Source: an uncultured Lachnospiraceae bacterium (lineage in GTDB: Bacteria > Bacillota > Clostridia > Lachnospirales > Lachnospiraceae). Taken from it: DNA of 64,000 bases. Location of the stretch: the NCBI GenBank assembly GCA_947176505.1, contig CAMWQW010000008.1:62001-126000 (forward strand). The letters run 5' to 3'. The notes under the pieces were generated by a model that did no database searches, was not told the origin of the DNA, and saw nothing but the letters and a program-made list of their open reading frames with translations. Position numbers and translations under genes: made by a program. This document shows, piece by piece, positions 34,733 to 47,150 of this stretch (position 1 is the stretch's first letter; the number at the start of each line of letters is the position of its first letter).

Positions 34733-35590
34733 TTAATGTACAAATTCCCTAAATGCCATCTCCCAATATTTCTCAGGGATATCCGGCCAAATCACGCTTC
34801 CTTCTGCCTCCTCACATAATTTTTTTACAAGCTGAAGACATGGAGACGTATAATCATCTCCGGTAGACAGTGCGTGGAGATTCAATTTAGACCAATAAAA
34901 TGCCTTTTCCATGATCCCGGATGTTTTAAATTCTTCTTTTACAGCATCCACATTATAATCTAATTGAAAAAATTCTTCCTCCCATCCTTTATCTGTCCCG
35001 TGCAATATCATATATTGTGTCTTTCCATCATGATACCACGGAATTCCTACCGAACCGGGATGAATCAGCTTCTTACTGCCAAATTGCATAATTTCCTGCG
35101 TATGAGTGTGTCCGCCAATCAATAAATCGACATCCAGATTAGATATAATATTTTCTAAATTTTCATTTTCCGGTTTTAATAATTCACTGGATGACGTCAG
35201 AGAACCATGACAATAACGAAAACTAGGATATCCTCTTTTTGTATAGATTCCTTGAATATCCAAACTTTCATAAAAATCAAAATCTTTATTCGTCAGATTC
35301 TCATAAGTATAGAGCAGATTGCCGCTGGCAGAAGAATAAGTCCATCTTTCTTCGGGATGATTTCTATGATTCAACATATAATCTTCTCTGTTTCCTCTGA
35401 TAAAATAACAGCGATATTTTCGCTTCATCTCATAAATTACTTTCATTGTTCGTTGCGGATAAGGACAATCACTGACATAATCTCCCAGAAAAATAAATTC
35501 GTCTACATTTCTGTCAAGAGCATGAGTAATACAAGTTTCTAATGCAATATGATTACTGTGAATATCTCCGATTACTGCTAATTTTAACAT
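34733..35590 (-). CDS. Metallophosphoesterase (YfcE/calcineurin-like)
   Basis: The 285-aa protein has the complete motif set: DIHSN near residue 9, GDYVSD near 36, GNRED near 65, YCHGS near 130, and GGHTHTQ near 160. All metal ligands are therefore intact, unlike the protein at 1696-2310. The last 90 residues form an extra helical tail. It probably hydrolyses a small phosphodiester, and the substrate is unknown. The gene is monocistronic, set between two terminators. Confidence 0.88.
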   Translation of the reverse strand: MLKLAVIGDIHSNHIALETCITHALDRNVDEFIFLGDYVSDCPYPQRTMKVIYEMKRKYRCYFIRGNREDYMLNHRNHPEERWTYSSASGNLLYTYENLTNKDFDFYESLDIQGIYTKRGYPSFRYCHGSLTSSSELLKPENENLENIISNLDVDLLIGGHTHTQEIMQFGSKKLIHPGSVGIPWYHDGKTQYMILHGTDKGWEEEFFQLDYNVDAVKEEFKTSGIMEKAFYWSKLNLHALSTGDDYTSPCLQLVKKLCEEAEGSVIWPDIPEKYWEMAFREFVH

Positions 35591-35622
35591 ATTAAATCTA
35601 TCCTTATTTTGTAAAATTTTTT

Positions 35623-35660
35623 AAAACTCCGGAAAGCTCATTTAAACCTTCCGGAGTTTT
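35623..35660 (-). terminator. Terminator of the gyrB-gyrA operon
   Basis: A perfect 12-bp stem (AAAACTCCGGAA with its complement) has a 14-nt loop and is followed on the minus strand by an A/T run. It lies 15 bp past the gyrA stop. Confidence 0.9.
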
Positions 35661-35675
35661 TCATTGTATCATAAA

Positions 35676-38249
35676 TTATTCGGAATCAGTATCTTCTATC
35701 GGCAAAGTTACTTCTTCATTTGTGTCATCAGGTATGTTATATTTCTCTTCTTCCGGAATTTCTTCCATAGCGTCTTCAATATTTTCAAATTCCTGATTAC
35801 CGTCGCTTAATTTCTCACGTACTTTGGCAATCTTGGCAACTTTAACGTTATCATCCAAATTAATCATCTTAACGCCTGAAGTAATTCTTCCGAGTGTGGA
35901 TATATCTTCCATACGAAGCTGTATAATAATTCCTTCGGTAGTAATCATCATGATTTCATGATCGTCATTGACTGCCTTTACGCCGACTACATCACCTGTC
36001 TTCTCGGTAATCTTATAGCATTTCACACCTTTGCCGCCACGTTTCTGTACCGTAAATTCTTCTAAGTAAGTACGTTTACCCATACCATTCTCAGATACGA
36101 TCAGAAGAGAATCACCTTGATGGTCAAGCTGCATACCGACTATTTCATCTCCGTCAGACAGATTCATACCGATTACTCCCATGGAAGCTCGTCCTGTATG
36201 ACGCACATCTGTTTCTTTAAAACGAATACACATACCCAGTTTTGTTATCAGGAAAATTTCCGTTTCCATGGAAGTGGTCTTAACTTCAATTAATTCATCA
36301 TCTTCACGAAGATTGATAGCCATAAGACCATTCTTTCGAACATTGCTGAATTCCATCACAGAAGTTTTCTTAACAATACCTCTTTTTGTTACCATGAAAA
36401 GATTTTTATTCTCTTCATATGCTTTAATCGGAATCATAGCAGATATTTTTTCTCCCGGATTCAATTGCAAAATATTTACAATTGCAATCCCTCTGGAAGT
36501 ACGGCTTGATTCCGGAATTTCATAGGCTTTCAGACGATACACACGACCTAAATTCGTAAAAAACATCAGATAATGATGAGTCGTCGTCATAAGAAGATCC
36601 TCAATATAATCTTCTTCAATTGTCTGCATTCCTTTAATTCCTTTACCGCCGCGGTTTTGTGCCTTGAAATTATCTACAGTCATACGTTTCACATAACCAA
36701 GACTGGTCATAGCAATAACTGTATTTTCTTTCGGGATCAAATCTTCCATGTTAATATCATAGATATCAAAACCAATTTGACTTCTTCTGTCATCACCATA
36801 TTTCTCAGCAGTAATGAGCATTTCTTCTTTGATGACTCCAAGAAGTAATTTCTCATCAGCAAGAATCGCTTTTAATTCGGCGATTTTAGCCAATAATTCT
36901 TTATGCTCATTCTCAAGTTTCTCTCTTTCCAAGCCTGTCAGAGCACGCAGACGCATATCCACGATTGCCTGAGCCTGAACATCAGAAAGTCCAAAACGTT
37001 CAATTAATCTTTCTTTTGCAATTTGAGTTGTCTGACTGCTTCTGATAATCTGAATCACTTCATCAATGTGATCTAATGCAATCAGCAATCCTTGTAAAAT
37101 ATGATCCCTTTCTTCTGCTTTGTTGAGGTCATATCTAGTTCTTCTTGTAACTACCTCTTCCTGATGCTTTAGATAATGGGTAAGCATATCAAGAAGATTC
37201 ATGACTTTCGGTTCATTGTTAACAAGAGCCAGCATGATAACGCCGAAGGAATCCTGTAACTGCGTATGTTTATATAACTGATTCAGAATAACGTTAGCAT
37301 TAGCATCCTTACGAAGTTCTATAACAATTCTCATACCTTCGCGGTTTGTCTCGTCTCTAAGATCAGTGATTCCATCAATTTTCTTTAATTTAACCAAATC
37401 GGCAATCTTAAGAATAAGGTTTGCCTTATTTACCATGTAAGGAAGTTCTGTCACAATAATACGACTCTTACCGTTAGGCATTGTCTCAATATCTGTCACG
37501 GCACGAACCCTTACCTTACCCCTTCCGGTACGATACGCTTCCTCTGCTCCCCTTGTTCCAAGTATAATACCTCCGGTAGGAAAATCAGGAGCTTTGACAA
37601 TATTTAATATCTCTTCTATTTCAGTCTGTCTGTTTTCAATTACTCTGTTATCTATGATTTTAACAACAGCATTTACCACTTCACGAAGATTATGAGGCGG
37701 TATATTAGTAGCCATACCGACTGCAATACCTGAAGTACCGTTAACAAGCAGATTAGGGTACCGGCTTGGAAGTACGGTTGGTTCCTTCTCCGTATCATCA
37801 AAGTTCGGTACAAAATCTACAGTATCTTTATTGATATCTGCAAGAAGTTCCATAGATATCTTACTCAGTCTCGCTTCAGTATAACGCATGGCAGCAGCGC
37901 CATCACCGTCCACAGAACCAAAGTTACCGTGACCGTCAACAAGCGGATAACGAGTTGACCATTCTTGTGCCATATTAACCAATGCACCATAGATAGAACT
38001 ATCTCCATGAGGATGATACTTACCCATTGTATCACCGACAATACGTGCACTTTTTCTGTGAGGCTTGTCCGGACCATTGTTTAATTCAATCATGGAATAC
38101 AGAACTCTACGCTGTACAGGTTTTAATCCGTCTCTTACATCGGGAAGCGCACGAGCCGCAATAACACTCATGGCATAGTCAATATAAGAATCTTCCATTT
38201 TTTTCTTAAGGTCTACTTCCTCGATTTTATCAAAAATTTGATCGTCCAT
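35676..38249 (-). CDS. gyrA: DNA gyrase subunit A
   Basis: The 857-aa protein has GyrA length and order. The breakage-reunion domain contains catalytic Tyr123 in AMRYTEARL. The quinolone-resistance region reads [13 protein letters not shown], with Ser84 at the E. coli Ser83 position and Gly88 where E. coli has Asp87. The C-terminal DNA-wrapping beta-pinwheel has the GyrA box QNRGGKG near residue 535 and related blades after it. The acidic tail is long ([12 protein letters not shown]). It follows gyrB by 20 bp, and together they introduce negative supercoils. Confidence 0.98.
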   Translation of the reverse strand: MDDQIFDKIEEVDLKKKMEDSYIDYAMSVIAARALPDVRDGLKPVQRRVLYSMIELNNGPDKPHRKSARIVGDTMGKYHPHGDSSIYGALVNMAQEWSTRYPLVDGHGNFGSVDGDGAAAMRYTEARLSKISMELLADINKDTVDFVPNFDDTEKEPTVLPSRYPNLLVNGTSGIAVGMATNIPPHNLREVVNAVVKIIDNRVIENRQTEIEEILNIVKAPDFPTGGIILGTRGAEEAYRTGRGKVRVRAVTDIETMPNGKSRIIVTELPYMVNKANLILKIADLVKLKKIDGITDLRDETNREGMRIVIELRKDANANVILNQLYKHTQLQDSFGVIMLALVNNEPKVMNLLDMLTHYLKHQEEVVTRRTRYDLNKAEERDHILQGLLIALDHIDEVIQIIRSSQTTQIAKERLIERFGLSDVQAQAIVDMRLRALTGLEREKLENEHKELLAKIAELKAILADEKLLLGVIKEEMLITAEKYGDDRRSQIGFDIYDINMEDLIPKENTVIAMTSLGYVKRMTVDNFKAQNRGGKGIKGMQTIEEDYIEDLLMTTTHHYLMFFTNLGRVYRLKAYEIPESSRTSRGIAIVNILQLNPGEKISAMIPIKAYEENKNLFMVTKRGIVKKTSVMEFSNVRKNGLMAINLREDDELIEVKTTSMETEIFLITKLGMCIRFKETDVRHTGRASMGVIGMNLSDGDEIVGMQLDHQGDSLLIVSENGMGKRTYLEEFTVQKRGGKGVKCYKITEKTGDVVGVKAVNDDHEIMMITTEGIIIQLRMEDISTLGRITSGVKMINLDDNVKVAKIAKVREKLSDGNQEFENIEDAMEEIPEEEKYNIPDDTNEEVTLPIEDTDSE

Positions 38250-38269
38250 TCTGTAACCATGTACCTTTC

Positions 38270-40186
<1,917 letters not shown>

Positions 40187-40267
40187 TTATTCACCATGCC
40201 CTTCTTTGCTGCAACTATTTATATGCTGCAATCAGTAAACCCTTATTCATTGAAACATCAATATCTA

Positions 40268-41365
40268 TTATTTTTCATCTAAATTGTTATTTACTATTGT
40301 ACCATTCTCTATATGAAAAACTTTGTCGATTTCAAATCTGTTATTCACAAATTCATCCAAACCTGTACAAGTAATAATAGTTTGAATATCGCCTATCGTA
40401 CTGAGCAGATAATTCTGTCTGTTACTGTCAAGTTCCGACAATACATCGTCTAAAAGAAGTACCGGATTTTCCTTCGTTATTTTCTTAACCAATTCTATTT
40501 CCGATAATTTGAGAGACAATGCCGCCGTTCTCTGTTGTCCTTGAGAACCGAATTTGCGAATATCAATATTTCCTACCGTAAAGCAAAAATCATCTCTGTG
40601 AGGACCTGTCGTGGTTTGTTTTAGTTTAATATCTTTTTCCTGATTCATGTTTAGAACTTTATCATAATCTTCTATCATGACATCAGGTTCATATTGAATC
40701 ACTAAATCTTCTTTGCCACCCGACAATTTTCTATGTATCTCTAATATGATTTCATTTAATTGTTCTACAAATAATTTCCTTCTCTCTATAATCTTACTTC
40801 CAAAAGAAATAAGCTGAGAATCCCATATATTCAAAGTATCTCTGAGAGACGGATTAAAATACATGTCTTTGAGAAGTTTATTGCGTTGATTTACGATTTT
40901 GTTGTAATGATTAAGATTATAGAGATAAAATTGATCTAATTGACACAACTCCATATCTACAAATCTTCTTCTCTCCGCAGGACCGTTTTTGATAATGCTC
41001 AAATCTTCCGGAGAAAAGAAAACTACGTTTAATAAACCTATTAATTCTGCTGCTTTTTTAATTTTCTGCCCATCTATTGCTATTCCCTTAGACTTATTCT
41101 TTCGAAGATGCATATCAACTCTCGTCTCTACACCATCTTTTTCAAGATAAGTCCTTATATGAGCTTCTTCTTTATCAAAATTAACAATATCTCTATCCTT
41201 ACTTCCTTTATGAGATTTCGTAATAGCAGACAAATATATGGCTTCCAGAATATTAGTTTTACCCTGTGCATTATCACCATATAAAATATTTGTTCCGTCG
41301 CTAAACTCAATATGTAAAGATTCGTAATTCCTGAAATCTGCTAATTCTAATGATTTTATAATCAT
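40268..41365 (-). CDS. recF: RecF, replication-gap repair ATPase
   Basis: The 365-aa protein has Walker A YGDNAQGKTN near residue 30-39, an FSPEDLSIIKNGP segment, the ABC signature region in SQGQQRTAALSLKLSE near 290, and Walker B LLLDDVLSELD. RecF loads RecA at gaps with RecO and RecR. It overlaps yaaA by one base at 41365, so the two are translated together. Confidence 0.97.
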   Translation of the reverse strand: MIIKSLELADFRNYESLHIEFSDGTNILYGDNAQGKTNILEAIYLSAITKSHKGSKDRDIVNFDKEEAHIRTYLEKDGVETRVDMHLRKNKSKGIAIDGQKIKKAAELIGLLNVVFFSPEDLSIIKNGPAERRRFVDMELCQLDQFYLYNLNHYNKIVNQRNKLLKDMYFNPSLRDTLNIWDSQLISFGSKIIERRKLFVEQLNEIILEIHRKLSGGKEDLVIQYEPDVMIEDYDKVLNMNQEKDIKLKQTTTGPHRDDFCFTVGNIDIRKFGSQGQQRTAALSLKLSEIELVKKITKENPVLLLDDVLSELDSNRQNYLLSTIGDIQTIITCTGLDEFVNNRFEIDKVFHIENGTIVNNNLDEK

Positions 41366-41574
41366 CAGTTTTCTACCCTAACCTGCTGCCCATCAAACTC
41401 TATCACATCACCGGGATATATCTTTTTTCCACGTTGAACTTCCACCTCGCCGTTCAATTTGACAAATCCCTCTTGTATTTCTATCTTTGCATCCACACCG
41501 GAATCTACTAACCCGGCTAATTTCAACAATTGACCAAGTTTGATATGCTCATCTTTTATTTTAATTATTTCCAT
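41365..41574 (-). CDS. yaaA: S4-domain RNA-binding protein YaaA
   Basis: The 69-aa protein is essentially one S4 domain (LGQLLKLAGLVDSGVDAKIEIQEGFVKLNGE, ..RGKKIYPGDVIEF). It lies between dnaN and recF, the fixed location of YaaA in Firmicutes. The product is probably ribosome- or RNA-associated. One-base overlap with recF. Confidence 0.92.
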   Translation of the reverse strand: MEIIKIKDEHIKLGQLLKLAGLVDSGVDAKIEIQEGFVKLNGEVEVQRGKKIYPGDVIEFDGQQVRVEN

Positions 41575-41658
41575 ATTTTGCTTCTTTATACCTTTATGAG
41601 AAAATCAAATTATATAATAGTCTCATACCCAAAATGTTTTACTCATTATCTATCAATA

Positions 41659-42768
41659 TCAGTTTACAGTCGTAAAGTTAACCGGAAGAATCACATAAAT
41701 ATATGATTCATCACTGTTTCTGATAAAGCATGGAGCCTTCGGATTAACCATATAAAGATCTACTTCTTCATCTTCTATTACACGCAAAGAATCAATCAGG
41801 AATTTAGGATTAAAACCAATCATAAGATCCTTTCCTTCTTTGGTAATATCTATTTCCTCATCCATACTTCCCACAGTGGAATTCATTTTAAGTTCCATTG
41901 CTGCATCTGATATGTTAATAATAATAGGTTTTTTATCACCTTCTTTTACAAGAAGCGTAGCTCTGTCGATACAATCCAACAATTCTTTCTTATTAATCTT
42001 TACTTTTGTTTCATAATCACTGGAAAGCATCTGGTCAATCTTGAAATATTCACCTTCTATCAACCTTGATACAACAATTGTTCTGTTAAATTCAAATAAA
42101 ATGTGTTTGTCCGTGAAATAAATATTTACATCCTTATCCATATCCCCTGAAAGTATTTTACTTATTTCATTTAATGTTTTTCCCGGAACTACTACTTTTT
42201 TATTTTCATAAGAATTTTTCATTCTTATCTTTCTGATTGAAATTCTATGACCGTCAAGAGAAACTACTTTTAAAGTATTATTATTAATTTCAAATAGTTC
42301 TCCTGTCATTAATTTATTATTATCATTATCGGAAATAGAGAATATTGTCTGTCTTATTACTTCTTTCAGAGTAAACTGAGATACTATGACACTGTCGTTT
42401 CTCTCGATTTCCGGAAGAAATGAAAAATCTTCTCCTGATTTTCCTATAATATTAAATTTCGCCTTTTCACAGGTAATAGTTGTCTTGTAAGAATCTGTTG
42501 TTTCTATTGTAATATCATTGTCCGGAAGTTTTCTTACAATTTCTAAGAAAATCTTTGCATCAAGCGCAATAATACCTTTATCTATTATTTCACCTTCAAT
42601 CGTTGTTTCAATACCTAATTCCATATCATTAGCTGTTAATTTAATTTCACCATTCCTTGTATCAACAAGTATACATTCCAGAATAGACATTGTAGTTTTA
42701 CTGGGAACAGCTTTGGAAACAATTTGAACACCATTTAACAAATTAGATTTTGTACATACAATTTTCAT
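41659..42768 (-). CDS. dnaN: DNA polymerase III beta sliding clamp
   Basis: The 369-aa protein starts MKIVCTKSNLLNGVQIVSKA and has three clamp domains, ending in the conserved AKAPCFIRN.DESYIYVILPV-like C-terminus. It forms the ring that holds polymerases on DNA. The ATG at 42768 is chosen because its sequence is the standard DnaN start and AAAGGA lies about 12 nt upstream. An extension to 42801 has no site. Confidence 0.97.
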   Translation of the reverse strand: MKIVCTKSNLLNGVQIVSKAVPSKTTMSILECILVDTRNGEIKLTANDMELGIETTIEGEIIDKGIIALDAKIFLEIVRKLPDNDITIETTDSYKTTITCEKAKFNIIGKSGEDFSFLPEIERNDSVIVSQFTLKEVIRQTIFSISDNDNNKLMTGELFEINNNTLKVVSLDGHRISIRKIRMKNSYENKKVVVPGKTLNEISKILSGDMDKDVNIYFTDKHILFEFNRTIVVSRLIEGEYFKIDQMLSSDYETKVKINKKELLDCIDRATLLVKEGDKKPIIINISDAAMELKMNSTVGSMDEEIDITKEGKDLMIGFNPKFLIDSLRVIEDEEVDLYMVNPKAPCFIRNSDESYIYVILPVNFTTVN

Positions 42769-43053
42769 TTGTGTATATTTTCCTTTCTTACATATGAACA
42801 ATAATTTAAGGCGCCATAAAGATATATATTTATAATTAATTTAGTATTATTAGTAATAATAGATGTTGATATGTGTATAACCTTATCTATTATACTATTT
42901 TTCAATAAAAATTAAAACGAATAAGATGTTAAAAACTTCTTATAACTTGAAAATAATTTGTAAGTTATAAACATTGTGTTTTTCATATGATTTTATATAA
43001 AAATTATGAAATCATATTATCAACGTTATTTACACATCGTTTGTGGACAAGAA
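42769..43053. other. dnaA-dnaN intergenic region with DnaA-box-like sites
   Basis: It contains TGTGTATAA (42872-42880) and TGTGGACAA (43042-43050), each one base off the TGTGGATAA consensus. A perfect 9-bp hairpin, ATATGATTT-15 nt-AAATCATAT (42985-43017), may end or attenuate dnaA transcription. Together with the boxes upstream of dnaA this gives a bipartite origin, as in Bacillus. Confidence 0.6.
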
Positions 43054-44415
43054 TTAGGAAGGATTTATTTTCTTCTTAATGATCTCTATTTTGTTTCTAA
43101 GTTCCTCGTTTATTTCCAGCTCTGTTGTTATTTTGTTGATTCCGTGAATAACAGTTGTGTGATCCTTTTTACCGAGAAGTTTTGCAATACTGGCAAGAGA
43201 AGTATCTGTTAAAGTCCTGCACAAATACATAACTACTTGTCTTGGCTGTACAAATTCTGAGTTTCTCTTTTTAGAAGTAATATCTTCCGGGTTAACACCA
43301 AAATGTTCAGATACTACATCTATAATAAGAGAAGGAGTAATTTCTTTCGGTTGATCAGGATATATAACATCTTTTAATGCTTCTTCTGCATATTCTAAGT
43401 TGATATCTACATTATTTAATTTAGAGAATGCTATAATTTTATTAAAAGCTCCCTCTAATTCTCTTATATTTGATTTGATATTATTGGCAATATATTGAAA
43501 TACTTCATCATCAATATCTTTTTTATGATAGATTTCCGCATTTTTCTTTAATATAGCCATTCTTGTTTCATAGTCAGGGGGCTGTATATCTGCAATGAGT
43601 CCCCATTCAAATCTGGATCTGAATCTTTCTTCCAAAGTATCCATTTCTTTAGGAGGTTTATCAGAAGAAAGAATAATCTGTTTACCGACAGAATGGAGTG
43701 TATTAAATGTATGGAAAAATTCTTCCTGTGTACTTTCTTTTCCTATAATAAATTGTATATCGTCTATGAGAAGTACGTCTACTGTTCTGTACTTTTCTCT
43801 GAGCATATTCATTTTGGTGGCATCACCGCTTCTGATGCAGTCAATCACTTCATTTGTAAATACTTCAGATGTAACATATAAAATTTTCATATTAGGATTT
43901 TCTTCTAATATAAAATGTCCTATGGAATGCATTAAATGTGTTTTGCCAAGACCTGCTCCTCCGTATATATAAAGAGGATTATATACTTTGCCCGGAGATT
44001 CAGCCACGGCAAGAGAAGCAGAGTGGGCAAATTTATTGTTGCTGCCTACCACAAAAGTATTAAATTTATATTTAGGATTAAGATTTGAATTTTCATAATT
44101 CATATTGTAAACAGGATTTGTCAGATAAGCCTTGTTTGCCTCTTCATTTTCAATATCTTTTTCCAATATAAAAGCAATATCATAAGTATGATTCATCATC
44201 TCAGATATTGTGACTTGAAAATAACTTCTATACTTGGATGATATATAATTTAAGGCATGAGCCTGATCAGACGGAATCATGATAGTAACAACATTATCCT
44301 TCACCTGATGAAAAGTGAGGGGGATAATCCAAGTAGAGTAAGAAATATCAGACAGTTCGTACTCTTTTCTCAATGTTTCTTTGATTAGGTCCCAATTTTC
44401 TTTGATAGAATCCAT
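43054..44415 (-). CDS. dnaA: Chromosomal replication initiator DnaA
   Basis: The 453-aa protein has all four domains. The N-terminal DnaB/SirA-type interaction domain covers about 1-85. A short linker precedes the AAA+ domain, with Walker A YGGAGLGKTHLM near 150, Walker B VLLIDDIQFI near 215 and FRSRFEWGL after it. The C-terminal DNA-binding domain carries KKDHTTVIHGINKI. It binds the boxes on both sides of its gene to open oriC. The start has GGAG 7 nt upstream. Confidence 0.99.
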   Translation of the reverse strand: MDSIKENWDLIKETLRKEYELSDISYSTWIIPLTFHQVKDNVVTIMIPSDQAHALNYISSKYRSYFQVTISEMMNHTYDIAFILEKDIENEEANKAYLTNPVYNMNYENSNLNPKYKFNTFVVGSNNKFAHSASLAVAESPGKVYNPLYIYGGAGLGKTHLMHSIGHFILEENPNMKILYVTSEVFTNEVIDCIRSGDATKMNMLREKYRTVDVLLIDDIQFIIGKESTQEEFFHTFNTLHSVGKQIILSSDKPPKEMDTLEERFRSRFEWGLIADIQPPDYETRMAILKKNAEIYHKKDIDDEVFQYIANNIKSNIRELEGAFNKIIAFSKLNNVDINLEYAEEALKDVIYPDQPKEITPSLIIDVVSEHFGVNPEDITSKKRNSEFVQPRQVVMYLCRTLTDTSLASIAKLLGKKDHTTVIHGINKITTELEINEELRNKIEIIKKKINPS

Positions 44416-44984
44416 GCTTTAACTCCGTTTACTAATTTACAATAACATCGAAATTACCCTACAATATATAATAATACAAATGGGCTGAAATTTCAAATGA
44501 TAAGTTTTCCACATAATTTCACAATAAATATCAACAAGTTTACATATTTTTTTAAACATTCAAATATAATGTGTATAACTTGTCTTAATCATATAAACAT
44601 ATTATTTAAGCCAATATTAAACAAAAAAATAAGTTATTAGCATTAGAATAACAAGTTATCCACATTTTATAAACATTCTGTGGATATATTTATGTAAAGT
44701 GGATAAAAAAAATATTTTTTTCAATTATGAGATTTATTTCGCAAACTCGGAAATACATATACAAGATATAGTATGAGAATTAGAATTTAAATAACAAAAT
44801 GTAGAACAATAAAAAAATATAGAATTTATAGATATTTTTATGATTTTTTAAGGATAAAAAAATGGCGTATTTACTTGACGTTTCTTCATTAATTATATAT
44901 AATCAACATGTTGTTTTTCCAATTAATGTTTAAAATGTCTGCCTTATATAAATATTAAGGTTTGTAAAAAGGAGGTGCATCGGT
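44416..44984. other. Chromosomal replication origin (oriC), dnaA-rpmH region
   Basis: This 569-bp gene-free stretch holds a perfect DnaA box TTATCCACA (44656-44664). Near matches are TTTTCCACA (44505-44513), TGTGTATAA (44570-44578), TGTGGATAT (44679-44687) and AGTGGATAA (44698-44706). A very AT-rich tract from about 44703 to 44860 directly follows the three clustered boxes and is the likely unwinding element. Gene orientation flips here. The rpmH promoter is at the right end. Confidence 0.9.
44875..44903 (+). promoter_or_regulatory. rpmH promoter
   Basis: TTGACG and a perfect TATAAT are separated by 17 bp, 82 bp before the rpmH ATG. It is the only strong plus-strand promoter in the origin region and should drive rpmH-rnpA and probably the following genes. 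Confidence 0.85.
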
Positions 44985-45119
44985 ATGAAAATGACTTATC
45001 AGCCCAAAAAGAGACAGAGATCTAAAGTACACGGATTCAGAAAGAGAATGAGTACTCCGGGCGGAAGAAAAGTAATCGCAGCAAGACGTGCAAAAGGAAG
45101 AAAGAAATTATCAGCATAG
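44985..45119 (+). CDS. rpmH: Ribosomal protein L34
   Basis: The 44-aa, highly basic protein [18 protein letters not shown]..., with [24 protein letters not shown] at its end, is a textbook L34. AAGGAGG lies 8 nt before the ATG. It is the first plus-strand gene after oriC. A weak terminator separates it from rnpA. Confidence 0.98.
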   Translation: MKMTYQPKKRQRSKVHGFRKRMSTPGGRKVIAARRAKGRKKLSA

Positions 45120-45143
45120 GGCGCAGGTATGTGCCCTTTTTTT
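45118..45143 (+). terminator. Terminator or attenuator between rpmH and rnpA
   Basis: AGGGCGCA pairs with TGTGCCCT (one G-U pair) around a 4-nt loop, followed by seven T. It overlaps the last bases of the rpmH stop codon and probably makes rpmH mRNA more abundant than rnpA. Confidence 0.8.
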
Positions 45144-45181
45144 CTCCGTATAAATAAGTAATAAGAAAGGTACGGTCGAAA

Positions 45182-45538
45182 ATGGTTTTTTCAGAATCCC
45201 TGAAGAAAAATCAAGATTTCCAGAATGTTTACAGAAACGGTAAAAGTTATGCTAACAAATATTTGGTAATGTATGTATTGGAAAACAACACTGATAAAAA
45301 CAGACTGGGAATATCCGCCAGTAAGAAGGTAGGAAACAGTGTCGTAAGACACAGATTTGCCAGACTGGTGAGAGAGAGTTACCGGCTACATGAAAATATA
45401 TTTAATAGTGGTTTAGATATAGTAGTCGTTGCAAGAAAAAGTGCGGCTTCGGTTGGTTATAGAGAAATCGAAAGTGCGTTATTACATCTTTCAAAACTTC
45501 ATCATATTATTAAGATATATTTTTATGTTGAAGAATAA
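45182..45538 (+). CDS. rnpA: Ribonuclease P protein component
   Basis: The 118-aa basic protein has the RnpA pattern: LKKNQDFQNVYRNGKSYANKYLV near the start, RLGISASKKVGNSVVRHRFARLVRESYR near residues 40-68, and DIVVVARKSA. It binds the RNA subunit that matures tRNA 5' ends. It is next to rpmH, as is near-universal. AGAAAGG lies upstream. Confidence 0.97.
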   Translation: MVFSESLKKNQDFQNVYRNGKSYANKYLVMYVLENNTDKNRLGISASKKVGNSVVRHRFARLVRESYRLHENIFNSGLDIVVVARKSAASVGYREIESALLHLSKLHHIIKIYFYVEE

Positions 45539-45567
45539 TTTGCCCTGCAAATTGATTAGAAATTGAT

Positions 45568-45777
45568 ATGAAAAAATTATTTATTTATCTTATTAAATTC
45601 TATAGAAAATATATTTCTCCTATGAAGAGCACAAAATGTCCTTATTATCCTACTTGTTCGGAGTATGGTTTGGAAGCGGTTGAAAAGTATGGAGCTTTCA
45701 AAGGAGGTCTTATGGCGCTTTGGAGAATATGCAGATGTAATCCTTTTTCAAAAGGTGGTTATGATCCTGTTCCGTAA
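45568..45777 (+). CDS. yidD: Membrane protein insertion efficiency factor YidD
   Basis: The 69-aa protein has [30 protein letters not shown] and [15 protein letters not shown], the full YidD signature with its conserved cysteines. It is a peripheral inner-membrane helper of YidC, encoded between rnpA and yidC as usual. Confidence 0.97.
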   Translation: MKKLFIYLIKFYRKYISPMKSTKCPYYPTCSEYGLEAVEKYGAFKGGLMALWRICRCNPFSKGGYDPVP

Positions 45778-45811
45778 AGGAGCAGAGAAAAATTAAGGAG
45801 GTAATCCGTTA

Positions 45812-47128
45812 GTGTTAGGTGTTTTATTGACAAAAGATACCGGTAGAATACTTGGTCCCATTGTAAAGCTTCTGGGATATATTATGGAAGGTATCTTTTA
45901 TGTTTTGGATAAAATAGGCATTCCTAATATCGGACTTGCTATCATATTATTTACAATAGTTATGTATCTTCTTATGATGCCTCTTACGATCAAACAGCAG
46001 AAATTCTCTAAATTATCTGCAAAGATGAATCCTGAACTTCAGGCAATTCAGGCAAAGTATAAGAATAAAAAAGATAATGATTCTATGATGGCGATGAATA
46101 TGGAGACAAAAGCTGTTTATGCAAAATACGGTGTTTCTCCGACCGGAAGTTGTCTTCAGTTATTAATTCAGATGCCTATTTTGCTTGCATTATACCGTGT
46201 TATTTATAATATGCCGGCTTATGTAGGAAAGATTAAAGAAGCATTTTTTCCTTTAGTTGATAATTTAATTGCACAGGCTGGAAGTTCAGAATTTGTTCAG
46301 TCTTTTACTCAAGCCAGAATGTATGCAAAGCAGTTTTCAAATGAGTCTTTTACAGGCGGCGTGACAACTTATGTGCAGAATACATTTATTGACGTATTGA
46401 ATAAAGCCTCTTCTGCGGAATGGCTTAGTATTGCAGACAAGTTTCCTTCTTTGTCTGCAGATGTAGATCATACACTTGACTTATTAAATCAGTATAATAA
46501 TTTCTTGGGTTTAAATATTGCTAATTCACCCTCTTTTACTGTAAAAGAAGCTATGTCTTCAGGTTCTTATCTGATGGTGGTTGCAGCTCTTGCAATTCCG
46601 ATTTTATCTGCTGTAACACAATGGATTAATGTAAAATTAATGCCGCAGCAGAATACGCAGCAAGATAATAAGAATGCTAACGATCAGCAGGCAGCCATGA
46701 TGCAGTCTATGAAGACCATGAATATGATGATGCCTATTATGTCGGCAATTTTTTGTTATACGCTTCCTGCAGGTATGGGATTATACTGGGTGGCTGGTGC
46801 TGTTGTGAGAAGTATTCAGCAGGTTGTAATTAATAAACACATTGATAAGATGGATTTGGATGAGCTTATTAAGAATAATGAAGAAAAATCCAAGAAAAAG
46901 ATGGAAAAAGCCGGTGTCAGGGCAGAACAGATGGCAGCTTATGCAAATATGAATACAAAAAATGTAAGTAATATTTCTAAGAAACAGTCTGTTCCTACGA
47001 TGACTCAGGAGGAAAAAGAAGAAGAAATTAAGAAATCTACAGAATATTACAATAAAAATGCTAAACCGGGAAGTATGATGTCAAAGGCAAATATGGTAAG
47101 GCAGTATAATGAAAAAAATAATAAATAA
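45812..47128 (+). CDS. yidC: Membrane protein insertase YidC/Oxa1
   Basis: The 438-aa protein starts with GTG at 45812, with AGGAGG 10 nt upstream. It has five main helices of the Oxa1 fold, including IVMYLLMMPLTIKQQKFSKL with the cytosolic hairpin MNPELQAIQAKYKNKKD, then CLQLLIQMPILLALYRVIY. The last helix pair is near LPAGMGLYWVAGAVVRS. A large extracytoplasmic insert lies around residues 150-240. The C-terminal cytosolic tail is basic. There is no lipobox, unlike many Bacillus SpoIIIJ proteins. It inserts membrane proteins alone or with Sec. Confidence 0.96.
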   Translation: MLGVLLTKDTGRILGPIVKLLGYIMEGIFYVLDKIGIPNIGLAIILFTIVMYLLMMPLTIKQQKFSKLSAKMNPELQAIQAKYKNKKDNDSMMAMNMETKAVYAKYGVSPTGSCLQLLIQMPILLALYRVIYNMPAYVGKIKEAFFPLVDNLIAQAGSSEFVQSFTQARMYAKQFSNESFTGGVTTYVQNTFIDVLNKASSAEWLSIADKFPSLSADVDHTLDLLNQYNNFLGLNIANSPSFTVKEAMSSGSYLMVVAALAIPILSAVTQWINVKLMPQQNTQQDNKNANDQQAAMMQSMKTMNMMMPIMSAIFCYTLPAGMGLYWVAGAVVRSIQQVVINKHIDKMDLDELIKNNEEKSKKKMEKAGVRAEQMAAYANMNTKNVSNISKKQSVPTMTQEEKEEEIKKSTEYYNKNAKPGSMMSKANMVRQYNEKNNK

Positions 47129-47150
47129 TAGATTGGAGGATTGATTATTT

